Source: JBOGEB01 sp050743125 (lineage in GTDB: Bacteria; Actinomycetota; Nitriliruptoria; Euzebyales; Egibacteraceae). From it: 19,782 bases of DNA. A program made the position numbers and the translations under genes. The DNA is taken from the NCBI GenBank assembly GCA_050743125.1, contig JBOGEB010000069.1, positions 1 to 19,782 on the forward strand, given 5' to 3'. The notes below the pieces were generated by a model. That model was not told the DNA's origin. It ran no database searches and was given only the letters and a program-made list of their open reading frames with translations. This document shows positions 6,817 to 13,635 of the stretch, in pieces (within the stretch, counting starts at the first letter, position 1; each line of letters starts with the position of its first letter).

Positions 6817-7081
6817 ACGTGTTTGAGAATCGCGGCCTTGCCCCGTGGGCGAAGCGAAGCGGAGCGCGGTTTCGGTGGCCACAAGCCGTCCGAAACCGCC
6901 GACCGCACCAACCTCCCCCACCCGCCCACCCTTATGGAATCAGACGATGATCGCCTGACAACAGGGTCGTGTCGCGTCCCGGAAAGAGGCTCCGACCGAC
7001 CGCACCAACCTCCCCCACCCGCCCACCCTGAAGGAGCGGAACCCGACGCGACACGACCCCCGGAATACTTCTCAAACACGT
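6817..7081. mobile_element. MITE copy 2 (265 bp), diverged and enlarged
   Basis: The ends ACGTGTTTGAGAA (6817-6829) and its reverse complement TTCTCAAACACGT (7069-7081) match perfectly over 13 bases and resemble those of copy 1. The first ~42 bases align with copy 1 with only four differences. The 15-bp internal stem is kept as GGGTCGTGTCGCGTC/GACGCGACACGACCC. The flanks TCTGAGA (6810-6816) and CCTGAGG (7082-7088) match at 5 of 7 positions, an eroded 7-bp target duplication of the same size as in copy 1. It is larger mainly through a duplicated 34-bp segment and an extra hairpin, GCGGTTTCGG/CCGAAACCGC (6866-6899). Confidence 0.8.
6899..7029 (+). repeat. 34-bp direct repeat inside MITE copy 2
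   Basis: Positions 6899-6932 and 6996-7029 are identical over 34 bases (CCGACCGCACC, then a C-rich tract). Neither copy is present in the related element at 6374-6555, so this segment was gained and duplicated in copy 2. Confidence 0.85.
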
Positions 7082-7150
7082 CCTGAGGGAGGTTCCGGCC
7101 TCTGTGCCATCGCAAGGCTCCTCAGCGTCGCTGTCCGGCCGTCGATGCGG

Positions 7151-7588
7151 TCAGAACTTGCAACCCTGGTCGTCGGCTTCTGTCCGCAAGGGGCTCCCTG
7201 CCGGGTTGATGTAAGTGACGGAGAGCTCGAGAGGTACCGAGGGATCGTTGTTGCGGCCCTGGTGGATCTGGTCGGTTTCGATGAACGACTGACCTTCGGT
7301 ATACGTCTGGGACGTGCAGTCCGCCAGGTACCGGGTGAACGTGCCGGATTTCACGACGGCCAAGACCTTGCCGGGGTGGGTGTGCCATCCGGTGAAACCA
7401 CCAGGTTGGATGATGACCTGCTGGAAGATCACCTCGCTCGCACCCTTCGTCTGGATCGTGAAGGGCTCTGGCAAGGCGCCCTTGGCCTGCACCACCGACT
7501 GTGTCCCTGCGCCGGGGTTGGCTCCGGCCGTGCCCGTCAGCCCCGCCACGGCGACGACGATCATGAGGATGCGCAAAACGCGGAACAT
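7151..7588 (-). CDS. Secreted cupin-domain protein
   Basis: The 145-residue protein starts with a signal peptide (MFRVLRILMIVVAVAGLTGTAGA, cleavage probably near residue 23). A single cupin follows: the first motif GGFTGWHTHPGK provides H69 and H71, and the second (FIETDQIHQGRN) provides H109, so metal binding is plausible. An aromatic E at the usual motif-1 position is not obvious. The mature protein is about 120 residues. The substrate or role is not evident; many such small exported cupins have no known activity. ATG 7588 has only a weak AGG upstream. It lies just downstream of MITE copy 2 in map terms, with no close cotranscribed neighbour. Confidence 0.8.
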   Translation of the reverse strand: MFRVLRILMIVVAVAGLTGTAGANPGAGTQSVVQAKGALPEPFTIQTKGASEVIFQQVIIQPGGFTGWHTHPGKVLAVVKSGTFTRYLADCTSQTYTEGQSFIETDQIHQGRNNDPSVPLELSVTYINPAGSPLRTEADDQGCKF

Positions 7589-7633
7589 CAGCCTGCGGAG
7601 CCGGGCGGTAGCGCGAGCGCGCCGCCCAGTCCG

Positions 7634-7677
7634 TGTGGCCAGGATTCGTCACGCATGCGTGACGAATCCTGGCCACA
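7634..7677. repeat. 44-bp perfect palindrome related to the flanking repeat elements
   Basis: The 22-bp arms TGTGGCCAGGATTCGTCACGCA and the reverse complement meet at 7655/7656 without a mismatch or loop. The central part is the same as the palindromic core of the elements at 1-18 and 15653-15692, apart from one base pair per arm (A-T here, G-C there). The rest of those elements is absent here, so the palindrome occurs alone. Confidence 0.9.
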
Positions 7678-7782
7678 AGCTCGACAGGCGACCTCAACAG
7701 CGAGCAGCTCGCCTGGATCGTCATCCGCTACGTGACCGTACTGATGATCCAGAGCACTTGGAGCGGTGAGGCGCCCTGGTGA
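7678..7782 (+). pseudogene. Possible gene tail next to the palindrome
   Basis: A 34-codon frame leaves the right arm of the palindrome and reads TGDLNSEQLAWIVIRYVTVL, then MIQSTWSGEAPW and a TGA. The composition is protein-like, with tryptophans and alternating hydrophobic residues, but no start codon or family is recognised. It could be the end of a gene truncated when the palindrome arrived. Confidence 0.22.
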
Positions 7783-7851
7783 GCTTTTGTCGGCCACTCC
7801 GCTGCAACGCCCTGAAGAGTTTCGACACATGCTCTGCGGCTGCGGGGTCGG

Positions 7852-8682
7852 TTATGGGGTGGTAGCGCGGACGAGCCCGAGGCGACCCTCGCCGCCGGCG
7901 ACCTTAATCTCCTGGACCAAACCGATGCCTCGAGCGTAGTACTTCTCTTCGATGACTTTGGGCTGGAGAGGGTTCCAGTCCTTGGTGACGAGCAGGCTGT
8001 CAAACTTGCCGTAGGGCACGGTCGCGGTGTCGCCGAGACGGACGACCTGGGCCATGTCCTCGGCTTGGCCGGCGAAGCGCTCCTGGCGGTAGGTGTGCCC
8101 AACAGTCGGACGAGCGGGCATCACGATGCCGGGTTGCGCGCCCTCGACGCCCGCTTCCCAGGTGCCTGAGGTGCTCACGACCTTGCCGTTTTCATACTCC
8201 TTGGTGTCCTCGCCCAAGTACCAGACGTTCCCCTCGCGGTCCTGGGCGTACCAGTCGTAGGTGTCCTCGGTGACCTTGCCATCGACGGTCACGGTGTCGC
8301 GAACGACCACCGCAGAGACTCCCATAATCTGTTTGCGGTCGTTGGTGACGACGACCTCGCTCCGCTGGGTCTCGCCTCCGTCCTTGCTCTCGTAGACCCA
8401 AGACCGTCCCGGGGTGAAGGGCAGGTAAGGATTGTCGATCGTCTCGACGAAGTTGGCGGGATTGAAGACGGGCTCGAAGCGGCCCCCGGGGGCCGTGACC
8501 GACGCGTTGGCCTTGGGATCACTGGCGGGACCGCTGCCTTGGGGGGCTGCCGTGGTGGCTCTGGTACGACCGGCGTCAGATGCTTTCGTGTCGCCGCCGA
8601 TGCCACAGGACGTCGCCGTCAGCGCGGCGAAGAGGACTGCGAGCAGAGTGGGATAACGGCGTTTGCTGCTGGGAAGGCTCAC
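7852..8682 (-). CDS. Exported lipoprotein of unknown function, paralogue of the 8960-10054 product
   Basis: The 276-residue protein has a lipoprotein signal: a basic N-terminus (SSKRRY), a hydrophobic stretch and the lipobox LTATSC with acceptor C26. A Thr/Ala/Pro/Ser-rich linker leads to a globular domain (about 68-276) rich in beta strands. Diagnostic stretches are YDWYAQDREGNVWYLGEDT, EYENGKVVSTSGTWEAGVEG, PGIVMPARPTVGHTYRQE and EEKYYARGIGLVQE. Similar stretches occur in the next upstream gene. The GTG at 8682 has AAAGGT about 9 bases upstream. It is probably anchored on the outer face of the membrane. No catalytic residues were recognised; binding or a structural role is possible. Confidence 0.82.
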   Translation of the reverse strand: MSLPSSKRRYPTLLAVLFAALTATSCGIGGDTKASDAGRTRATTAAPQGSGPASDPKANASVTAPGGRFEPVFNPANFVETIDNPYLPFTPGRSWVYESKDGGETQRSEVVVTNDRKQIMGVSAVVVRDTVTVDGKVTEDTYDWYAQDREGNVWYLGEDTKEYENGKVVSTSGTWEAGVEGAQPGIVMPARPTVGHTYRQERFAGQAEDMAQVVRLGDTATVPYGKFDSLLVTKDWNPLQPKVIEEKYYARGIGLVQEIKVAGGEGRLGLVRATTP

Positions 8683-8959
8683 TTAGGTACCTTTCGCAAA
8701 GCGACCAACGACCCGGCTGGAGGGGTTGGAGGTAGTACTGCTGGCTACCGCCGGATGCCTGATGGATTAATGTCCGTTTGGACAGGGAAATAAACCATGC
8801 CGCGATGGTTGATCAGCCAGGCCCGTCCGGCTGACGCACTGAAAAATCCTAGCACGAGCGCTCCCCGCTCGCCACTGGTTCAGTTCGTGAGAGTCCGCCC
8901 GAAATATAAGAATATAGAGGAGGCCCGCCCGCGCCTAACATGACGCGGGGTGGCCGGGT
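8683..8959. other. AT-richer intergenic region
   Basis: There is no gene here. It includes AAATATAAGAATATAG (8902-8917), unusually AT-rich for this DNA, and a small TGTCC/GGACA hairpin near 8771-8785. An imperfect GC stem, GGCCGGGTT..AACCGG, at about 8952-8969 overlaps the 3' end of the next gene and may help end its transcription. Promoter elements for the lipoprotein gene should lie here but could not be assigned with confidence. Confidence 0.4.
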
Positions 8960-10054
8960 TCAACCGGCCCGTCGGCCCCGTCTGCGCAGAACGAGCAGCA
9001 CGCCCACCCCCAGCAGCGCGACCGCGACCACGCCCAGCAGCAGAGGCATCACCGGCAGTCCGCTGGGGGCGGTGCCGCGCTCAGCGGCGGGCGCCCCGCC
9101 CTGGGGAGCGACGCCTCGGTCCCCGTGTGGGCTCGGGGAGGCCTGCGCCACCTGGCCACCGACGGGCCCTTGCGCGACAGACGCCTGCTCCGCGGGTGAG
9201 GTCTGACGATACAAGGCGTTGCCTTCGTAGGCGTTCTTTTCCAGCTTCAGCGCCTCCTGGCGAGCCTCCGCCAAGGCGTCTGCGCTGAGGCGGGTGACCT
9301 CGACCAGGACGAGGGTTTCGCCTTCCGGATCGCCGACGGCGCCGACTTGGACGTTGCCCACCCCGGGTGCGTAGTACTTGCGCTGGTGGCCGCTGCCCGG
9401 ATCGAGCGGGCTCCGCTCGTCGGTCACCAGGACGTTCTCGTAGCAGCTGGCGGGGACGCAGGTCTTCTGTTGCGCCATGAAGACCTTCGCGCAGTCCAAG
9501 AAGTCGACTTCGGGCGCCCACCCTTGGAGGTACTCGGGCGCTCCCTCCCGCGGCTCTGCCAACATCAGGTTTCCCGGCTCCGCACGCGCTAGACCGGCAA
9601 TCCAGGTGCTTGGGGCTCCGATAAACTTGCCGTTCTCATACTCTTCGGGGTACTCACCAAGATTCCAGACATTCCCGGCGTTGTCCTGTGCTTGAAAGGC
9701 GAGCTCCGCCTCCAGGAGCTGGCCTTCGTTGAGGTCCCTCTCCCAGATGACGACGGCACGCACGCCGTTGACCATCTTGGTCAAATCGGTGACGGTGGTC
9801 ACCACGCGGTGGGGGAGGGGTCCTCCTCCCCGGTTCGCGCGTCCCTCCAGGACGAACTGCGTTCCCGGAGCCAGGGGAGCCCATTTGTTGTCGATCTTGG
9901 TCGAGTTGGAGAAGTTGTTGCGGTCGAATTGGGTCGCCGGACCGCAGGGCGGTGGCGCGGCCTCAGCGCCGGCTGCAGCACCAGAGCTGGCGAAAAGCAG
10001 CAGAGAAGCAAAAACGGTGCTCAGTATGGTAGACCGGACTCGTTCGCGGAGCAT
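8960..10054 (-). CDS. Exported protein with C-terminal membrane anchor, paralogue of the adjacent lipoprotein
   Basis: The 364-residue protein begins with a signal peptide (RSTILSTVFASLLLFASSGAAAGA, to about residue 30). Its globular domain (about 43-260) shares with the neighbouring lipoprotein the pattern NF...IDN, AQD.AGNVWNLGE, EYENGK, TW.AG, PG.LM.A, LVT and KYYAPGVGNVQ. Four cysteines (FLDCAK, QKTCVPASCYEN and the N-terminal PPCG) may form disulfides. A Pro/Gln/Gly-rich linker follows, then a transmembrane helix (MPLLLGVVAVALLGVGVLLV) and the basic tail RRRGRRAG. ATG 10054 is preferred over an upstream TTG because AGGGGGG lies six bases before it. It is likely a surface protein tethered at its C-terminus; function unknown. 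Confidence 0.85.
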   Translation of the reverse strand: MLRERVRSTILSTVFASLLLFASSGAAAGAEAAPPPCGPATQFDRNNFSNSTKIDNKWAPLAPGTQFVLEGRANRGGGPLPHRVVTTVTDLTKMVNGVRAVVIWERDLNEGQLLEAELAFQAQDNAGNVWNLGEYPEEYENGKFIGAPSTWIAGLARAEPGNLMLAEPREGAPEYLQGWAPEVDFLDCAKVFMAQQKTCVPASCYENVLVTDERSPLDPGSGHQRKYYAPGVGNVQVGAVGDPEGETLVLVEVTRLSADALAEARQEALKLEKNAYEGNALYRQTSPAEQASVAQGPVGGQVAQASPSPHGDRGVAPQGGAPAAERGTAPSGLPVMPLLLGVVAVALLGVGVLLVLRRRGRRAG

Positions 10055-10127
10055 CGAGCCCCCCTTTCTCGGCGCAGCCACGTGCCACCGCCGTGGCCGA
10101 GATGTCGCGGAGTACCCCTCACGTCTT

Positions 10128-10156
10128 AGGGTACGCGCCTTTGCTGAGAAAAGTCA
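10128..10156 (-). promoter_or_regulatory. Predicted promoter of the anchored surface protein gene
   Basis: On the minus strand TGACTT (10151-10156) and TACCCT (10128-10133) are spaced by 17 bases. Initiation would be about 65-70 bases before the ATG at 10054. The -10 fits the TAnnnT pattern used by actinobacterial housekeeping sigma factors. Confidence 0.4.
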
Positions 10157-10181
10157 TGAGTATAAATATGCGTATTGATCT

Positions 10182-10422
10182 GCCGAGCGCTTCGGTGTTG
10201 ACCAGATCAGGGGCGAGCAGTTGGCTCCCGGCGAAGTGCCCGCTTGGCGTGTGCGCCCGATCGGTGCGTGCAACGACCTCCGCGAAACAGAGAGCCAACG
10301 ACGCTCAGCGCGACAATCCGAGTCGGCCCCGCGCGTCTCAGGGTGCGGCCGGCGTCTGGGCCGCGCGCCCGCAGCGCCTGGTGGAGGTCTTCGGGAACAT
10401 TCTTCATCTCGATTACCGCCAT
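10182..10422 (-). pseudogene. Decayed vapBC toxin-antitoxin locus
   Basis: From ATG 10422 the frame reads MAVIEMKNVPEDLHQALRAR, the typical start of a VapB-type (FitA/ribbon-helix-helix) antitoxin, but it loses the pattern after about 28 residues. It then runs straight into RIVALSVVGSLF, which resembles a PIN-domain start (usually VVDASVVV) with the catalytic Asp lost. In another frame VVARTDRAH and LLAPDLVNTEALG follow, a PIN-like helix pattern, before similarity ends. An internal deletion and at least one frameshift are needed to explain this. Neither product should work. Confidence 0.55.
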
Positions 10423-10627
10423 CATGATCATCATGGCATGCCACGCCAGGCCAGAGGATTGTGGGTCACGGAGCGTGCTGTCACCACCGCGCGAGGTGGG
10501 CTCCTCGGTGCCTTTGGCGTCGGCGTCGTCGGTGCTGCGCCTGAACGCCGGGACGCGGCGAGTGGAGCGGTCCGGCGACGCAGTGAGCTGCACCGTTCCC
10601 GAGTGGGACGGGCCTGCGGCGTCCCGC
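10423..10627. other. Intergenic region without recognised features
   Basis: Open frames cross this stretch on both strands, but none has a ribosome binding site or a recognisable protein pattern. No hairpin of note was seen apart from short ATGATCAT-type palindromes near 10424-10431. Confidence 0.4.
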
Positions 10628-11197
10628 TTACTGTGGGCCGGTCAGGCCGAGCAGGTCGGCGACATCGACGGCGAGGCCGGGCAGGTGCGGCGGACGGATC
10701 TCGTCGCCCTTGGCGAACAACAGCGGAGGCCCGTAGCGGTCGCTCGCCCCGAGCCGGTACACCTGGATGACGTCGGTGTCGAGGTCGACGAACCAGAACT
10801 CGGGGATCTGGCCGCGCTCGTAGAGCGCCCGCTTGCGCACGAGGTCGAAGCTGCGTGTCGAGGGCGAGGACACCTCGACCACCAGCGCCGGCGTCACGTC
10901 CACACGCTTGGGGTCCATGCGCGCCAGCGCGTCGGCGCTGACGAGCACGACGTCGGGTGACACCTCGTCGCGCTCGCTGGAGCGCACGCCCGGCTCCGTG
11001 GCGGCATCACCGCCGTGCACCTCGGTGTACTCGAGCAGGCGGCGCACGATGCGCGAGGCCACGGACTGGTGCCGCCACACCGGCCGGGGGCTCACGAACA
11101 GCTCCCCGTCGATGAGCTCGCGCTTGAGCATGTCGGGGTCCTCGCCGAGCTGCTCGAAGTCGGCGACGGTGAGCCCGGTCGCGACGGGTTTGTGCAT
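10628..11197 (-). CDS. Uma2 family (DUF820) PD-(D/E)XK nuclease-like protein
   Basis: The 189-residue protein has the Uma2 layout. An N-terminal helix and LIDGELFVSPRP strand come first, then ASRIVRRLLEYTEVHGG, the SPDVVLVSADAL strand, VVEVSSPSTRSFDLVRKRAL with the expected E and K positions, and IPEFWFVDLDTDVIQVYRL. These match the PD-(D/E)XK-like core. The family is common in actinomycetes and cyanobacteria, often in multiple copies, and its biological role is unsettled. ATG 11197 is preceded by GGGAGGAA at good spacing. It is apparently monocistronic, lying between a decayed TA locus and an intergenic region. Confidence 0.9.
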   Translation of the reverse strand: MHKPVATGLTVADFEQLGEDPDMLKRELIDGELFVSPRPVWRHQSVASRIVRRLLEYTEVHGGDAATEPGVRSSERDEVSPDVVLVSADALARMDPKRVDVTPALVVEVSSPSTRSFDLVRKRALYERGQIPEFWFVDLDTDVIQVYRLGASDRYGPPLLFAKGDEIRPPHLPGLAVDVADLLGLTGPQ

Positions 11198-11537
11198 CGC
11201 CTTCCTCCCTTCCGCATGGCCTCACGGTACGCGCGCCCAGCATAGTCGCAGGGGGTGATCACCCGGCCTGTGGACAACGGCCCCACCTGACGGACGAGGG
11301 GGTGATCCTCGAGATGCCGGCTGTCGGTGGACTCTGCGCCGACAGCTTCAGCTCCCGCCGCACTGCGCGACTACGTGAACCTGCTGCTCCGGCTCGGTGG
11401 TGACTCCTCCCTGTTGACGCCCTCGCGCGACCCCCAAGTGGCGGTCGCCGAGCTGCACCCACGGTGCTGAGCCTGGTGACGGCCGAGCGGGAGCAGGTCG
11501 TGCTCGTTACCGGTGCGGCTCGCCTCGTGTGCAGCGC
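11198..11537. other. Intergenic region with a possible gene remnant
   Basis: On the plus strand, 11327-11470 reads DYVNLLLRLGGDSSLLTPSR then DPQVAVAELHPRC and TGA in a 47-codon frame opening with GTG. It looks protein-like but has no ribosome binding site and matches no family I recognise, so it may be the tail of a lost gene. A minus-strand frame over 11259-11462 seems to be its shadow. Nothing else was found. Confidence 0.25.
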
Positions 11538-12047
11538 TCAGCGGTCTTGGCCGAGCCGGCCGCCCAGCATCTCGTAGAGCGGATCCCGGGTGAGCTCGAT
11601 CTGGATGCCGTCGGGATCCCGGAAGTACATCGATTCCTCGACGCCGCGGTCGGGACCCAAATAGGTGATCCCGTGCTCGTCCAGGCGACCTTTCAGCTCC
11701 TCGAACCGCTGCGGGTCGACCGAGATGGCGATGTGCTGGACCCCGCCGATCGCCTCCTCGGCCTGGCCCAGACCGAGCCCGGGGAAGTCGAAGAACCCGA
11801 GCAGGTTGTTGTTGCCGATGTCGAAGAAGAAGTGGGTCGAGCCGGGATAGTCGCGGTTCTCGAGCAGCTCGATCAGCGGGAAGCCGAGGACGCCCTGGTA
11901 GAAGCGGATGGTCCGCTCGACGTCCGAGCAGATCAGTGCCAGGTGATGCACGCCCCGCGCGGTGCTGGACGGTCGCTCGGCCTCGGGCATCAGGTACTGG
12001 GCGGCCAGCTCTGCCCGGCGCGTCTCGAAGTCGGCTTGCTGCGTCAT
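11538..12047 (-). CDS. VOC-fold (glyoxalase/dioxygenase superfamily) metalloprotein
   Basis: The 169-residue protein has two paired VOC modules. The first (GVHHLALICSDVERTIRFYQ, 32-51) offers H35, and the second (GGVQHIAISVD, 101-111) offers H105; E151 (DGIQIELTRD) completes a plausible 2-His-1-Glu metal site. Such proteins include glyoxalases, extradiol dioxygenases and resistance proteins, and the substrate cannot be read here. An N-terminal helix of about 30 residues precedes the fold. ATG 12047 has GGAGAAGGG upstream. It lies 27 bases after the PhoD-like gene and is probably the last gene of that operon. A broken duplicate occurs at 19612-19782. Confidence 0.88.
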   Translation of the reverse strand: MTQQADFETRRAELAAQYLMPEAERPSSTARGVHHLALICSDVERTIRFYQGVLGFPLIELLENRDYPGSTHFFFDIGNNNLLGFFDFPGLGLGQAEEAIGGVQHIAISVDPQRFEELKGRLDEHGITYLGPDRGVEESMYFRDPDGIQIELTRDPLYEMLGGRLGQDR

Positions 12048-12074
12048 GACCGCCCTTCTCCTGCCAACGAATTC

Positions 12075-13631
12075 TCAGGCTTGCATGATTCCCGGCCGGC
12101 CGTTCTCAACCACGAACGACGCCTTCGTCGTCACTGGCGCGCCGGGGACGGTGACCACGTCGACGGCGCGCATGTCGGTGCGCCACAGGCCAGGAGTGAC
12201 CTCACAGCGCAGGTAGCCACGCCGGCGGTTGTGGAAGCGGACATGGGGGCTTTCGGCGAGCAGCTTGTCGTCGTCTGGAGTGGTGTCGAAGCCGTCGCCG
12301 GCGGAGCTGATCGAGGTGGCGACGAACTCCGCGCCTACCGTCGGCGAGGAGGCGTCGTCGTAGTCGGCCTTGAGGTCGCTGGCGAAAAAGGCGTGGATGT
12401 CCCCGCTCAGCACGATGACGTCGGGGATCTGGCGAGCGGCGATGAACCCGAGGATCCGATCGCGCGCCGCCGGGTAGCCGTCCCACCGGTCCATGTCAAA
12501 CGCCCGCTCCGGCCCAGCGGTGAAGTCGCGCTGGAAGATCGGCAGTTGTTGTGGCACCACCCTCCAGCGGGCGCGTGACGAGCTCAGCCCATCCAGCAGC
12601 CACCGCTCCTGAGCCGGCCCGGTCATAGTCGCGGCCGGATCGAACGCCCCCGCGCAGCGAGGCGCTCGCCTCCCGTCCTCGCATGGCTGGTCCGTACGGT
12701 ACTGGCGGGTGTCGAGCACCCGCAGATCGGCGAGGTCGCCGAACGCAAGGTGCCGGTAGAGCCGCAGGTCCGCTCCCTTCGGCCGCTGTGGCCGGCGCAG
12801 CGGCAGGTGCTCGTAGTACGCCTGGTACGCCGCGGCGCGCCGTGCGGGGAAACCGGCGCGGGGGTCCTGGGCAGGCCCCTCGGTGGGGTTCGGCAGCTCC
12901 GGGATGAGGTTGGCGTAGTTGCTCTCGACGTCGTGGTCGTCCCAGGTGGCGATCCACGGGAACGCCGCGTGCGCCGCCTGCAGGCTCGGGTCGCTCTTGT
13001 ACAGCGCGTAGCGGTTGCGGTACTCGTCGAGGGTCACGGGCTCGGTCGAATTGTGCTGCCGCAGCCGAGGCCGGTCAGGTGGGGTGTCGCTTTCGTAGAT
13101 GTAGTCGCCGACGTGGAGGACGAGGTCCAGGTCCTCGGCGGCCATGTGCTGGTAGGCGGTGTACAAGCCCTGCTCGTAGTGCTGGCAGGAGGCGACCGCG
13201 AGGCGCAGCCGGTCGGGTGCTCCCGTGGGCGCGGTGCGGGTCCGCCCGGCCGGGCTGATCGCGCCGCCCGCGCGGAAGCGGTAGAAGTACCAGCTCGCCG
13301 GCTCGAGGCCGTCGACCTCGACGTGCACCGAGTGCGCGAACGACGGGTCAGCCGTTGCGGTCCCGCTGCGCACCACGCGCCTGAACGACTCGTCCTCGGC
13401 AAGCTCCCAGTCGACGGGCACGGGTCGGGGCGGCATTCCACCGCCTGCGAGCGGGTCGGGCGCCAGCCGCGTCCACAGGACCACGCCGTCGGGCAGGGGG
13501 TCACCAGACGCGACACCGAGCGTGAACGGGTCACTCGACGCGGTGAAGCCTTGCCGTTCCCACGTGCAGGATGCCGTGGCGAGCAGCGCGGCCACCGAGC
13601 CCGCAGCGCCGAGCAGCCGTCGCCGGTCCAA
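12075..13631 (-). CDS. phoD: PhoD-like metallophosphatase/phosphodiesterase, Tat-exported
   Basis: The 518-residue protein starts with a Tat signal (DRRRLLGAAGSVAALLATASC) whose C22 could also be a lipid-attachment site. The PhoD N-terminal strand domain (FTLGVASGDPLPDGVVLWTR, 36-55) and the metallophosphatase core follow, with ASCQHYEQG, HVGDYIYE (173-180), WDDHDVESNYAN (230-241) and VLSGDIHAFF (about residue 425). These bind the Fe/Ca-type metal centre; family members cleave phosphodiesters and monoesters outside the membrane during phosphate shortage. The upstream frame is open far into the regulator gene but is its shadow. TTG 13631 is preferred because it directly precedes the twin arginines and follows the regulator stop by four bases, implying coupling. 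No Shine-Dalgarno sequence is evident. Confidence 0.88.
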   Translation of the reverse strand: MDRRRLLGAAGSVAALLATASCTWERQGFTASSDPFTLGVASGDPLPDGVVLWTRLAPDPLAGGGMPPRPVPVDWELAEDESFRRVVRSGTATADPSFAHSVHVEVDGLEPASWYFYRFRAGGAISPAGRTRTAPTGAPDRLRLAVASCQHYEQGLYTAYQHMAAEDLDLVLHVGDYIYESDTPPDRPRLRQHNSTEPVTLDEYRNRYALYKSDPSLQAAHAAFPWIATWDDHDVESNYANLIPELPNPTEGPAQDPRAGFPARRAAAYQAYYEHLPLRRPQRPKGADLRLYRHLAFGDLADLRVLDTRQYRTDQPCEDGRRAPRCAGAFDPAATMTGPAQERWLLDGLSSSRARWRVVPQQLPIFQRDFTAGPERAFDMDRWDGYPAARDRILGFIAARQIPDVIVLSGDIHAFFASDLKADYDDASSPTVGAEFVATSISSAGDGFDTTPDDDKLLAESPHVRFHNRRRGYLRCEVTPGLWRTDMRAVDVVTVPGAPVTTKASFVVENGRPGIMQA

Positions 13632-13635
13632 GGGA

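Noticed and set aside
6684..7115. Minus-strand frame through MITE copy 2
   Set aside because: Its codons fall entirely on inverted and direct repeats of the element, with no start signal; an open frame here is a by-product of GC-rich repeats.
7633..7679. Palindromes as a CRISPR repeat
   Set aside because: The three related palindromes are thousands of bases apart, with no regular spacers and no cas genes.
8950..8975. GGTTCAA motif suggesting a tRNA T-arm
   Set aside because: No acceptor, D or anticodon arms can be drawn around it. It belongs to an imperfect stem at the 3' end of a protein gene.
11529..12578. Long plus-strand open frame over the VOC and PhoD genes
   Set aside because: It is the reverse-complement shadow of well-supported minus-strand genes, a common effect of high GC at third positions.
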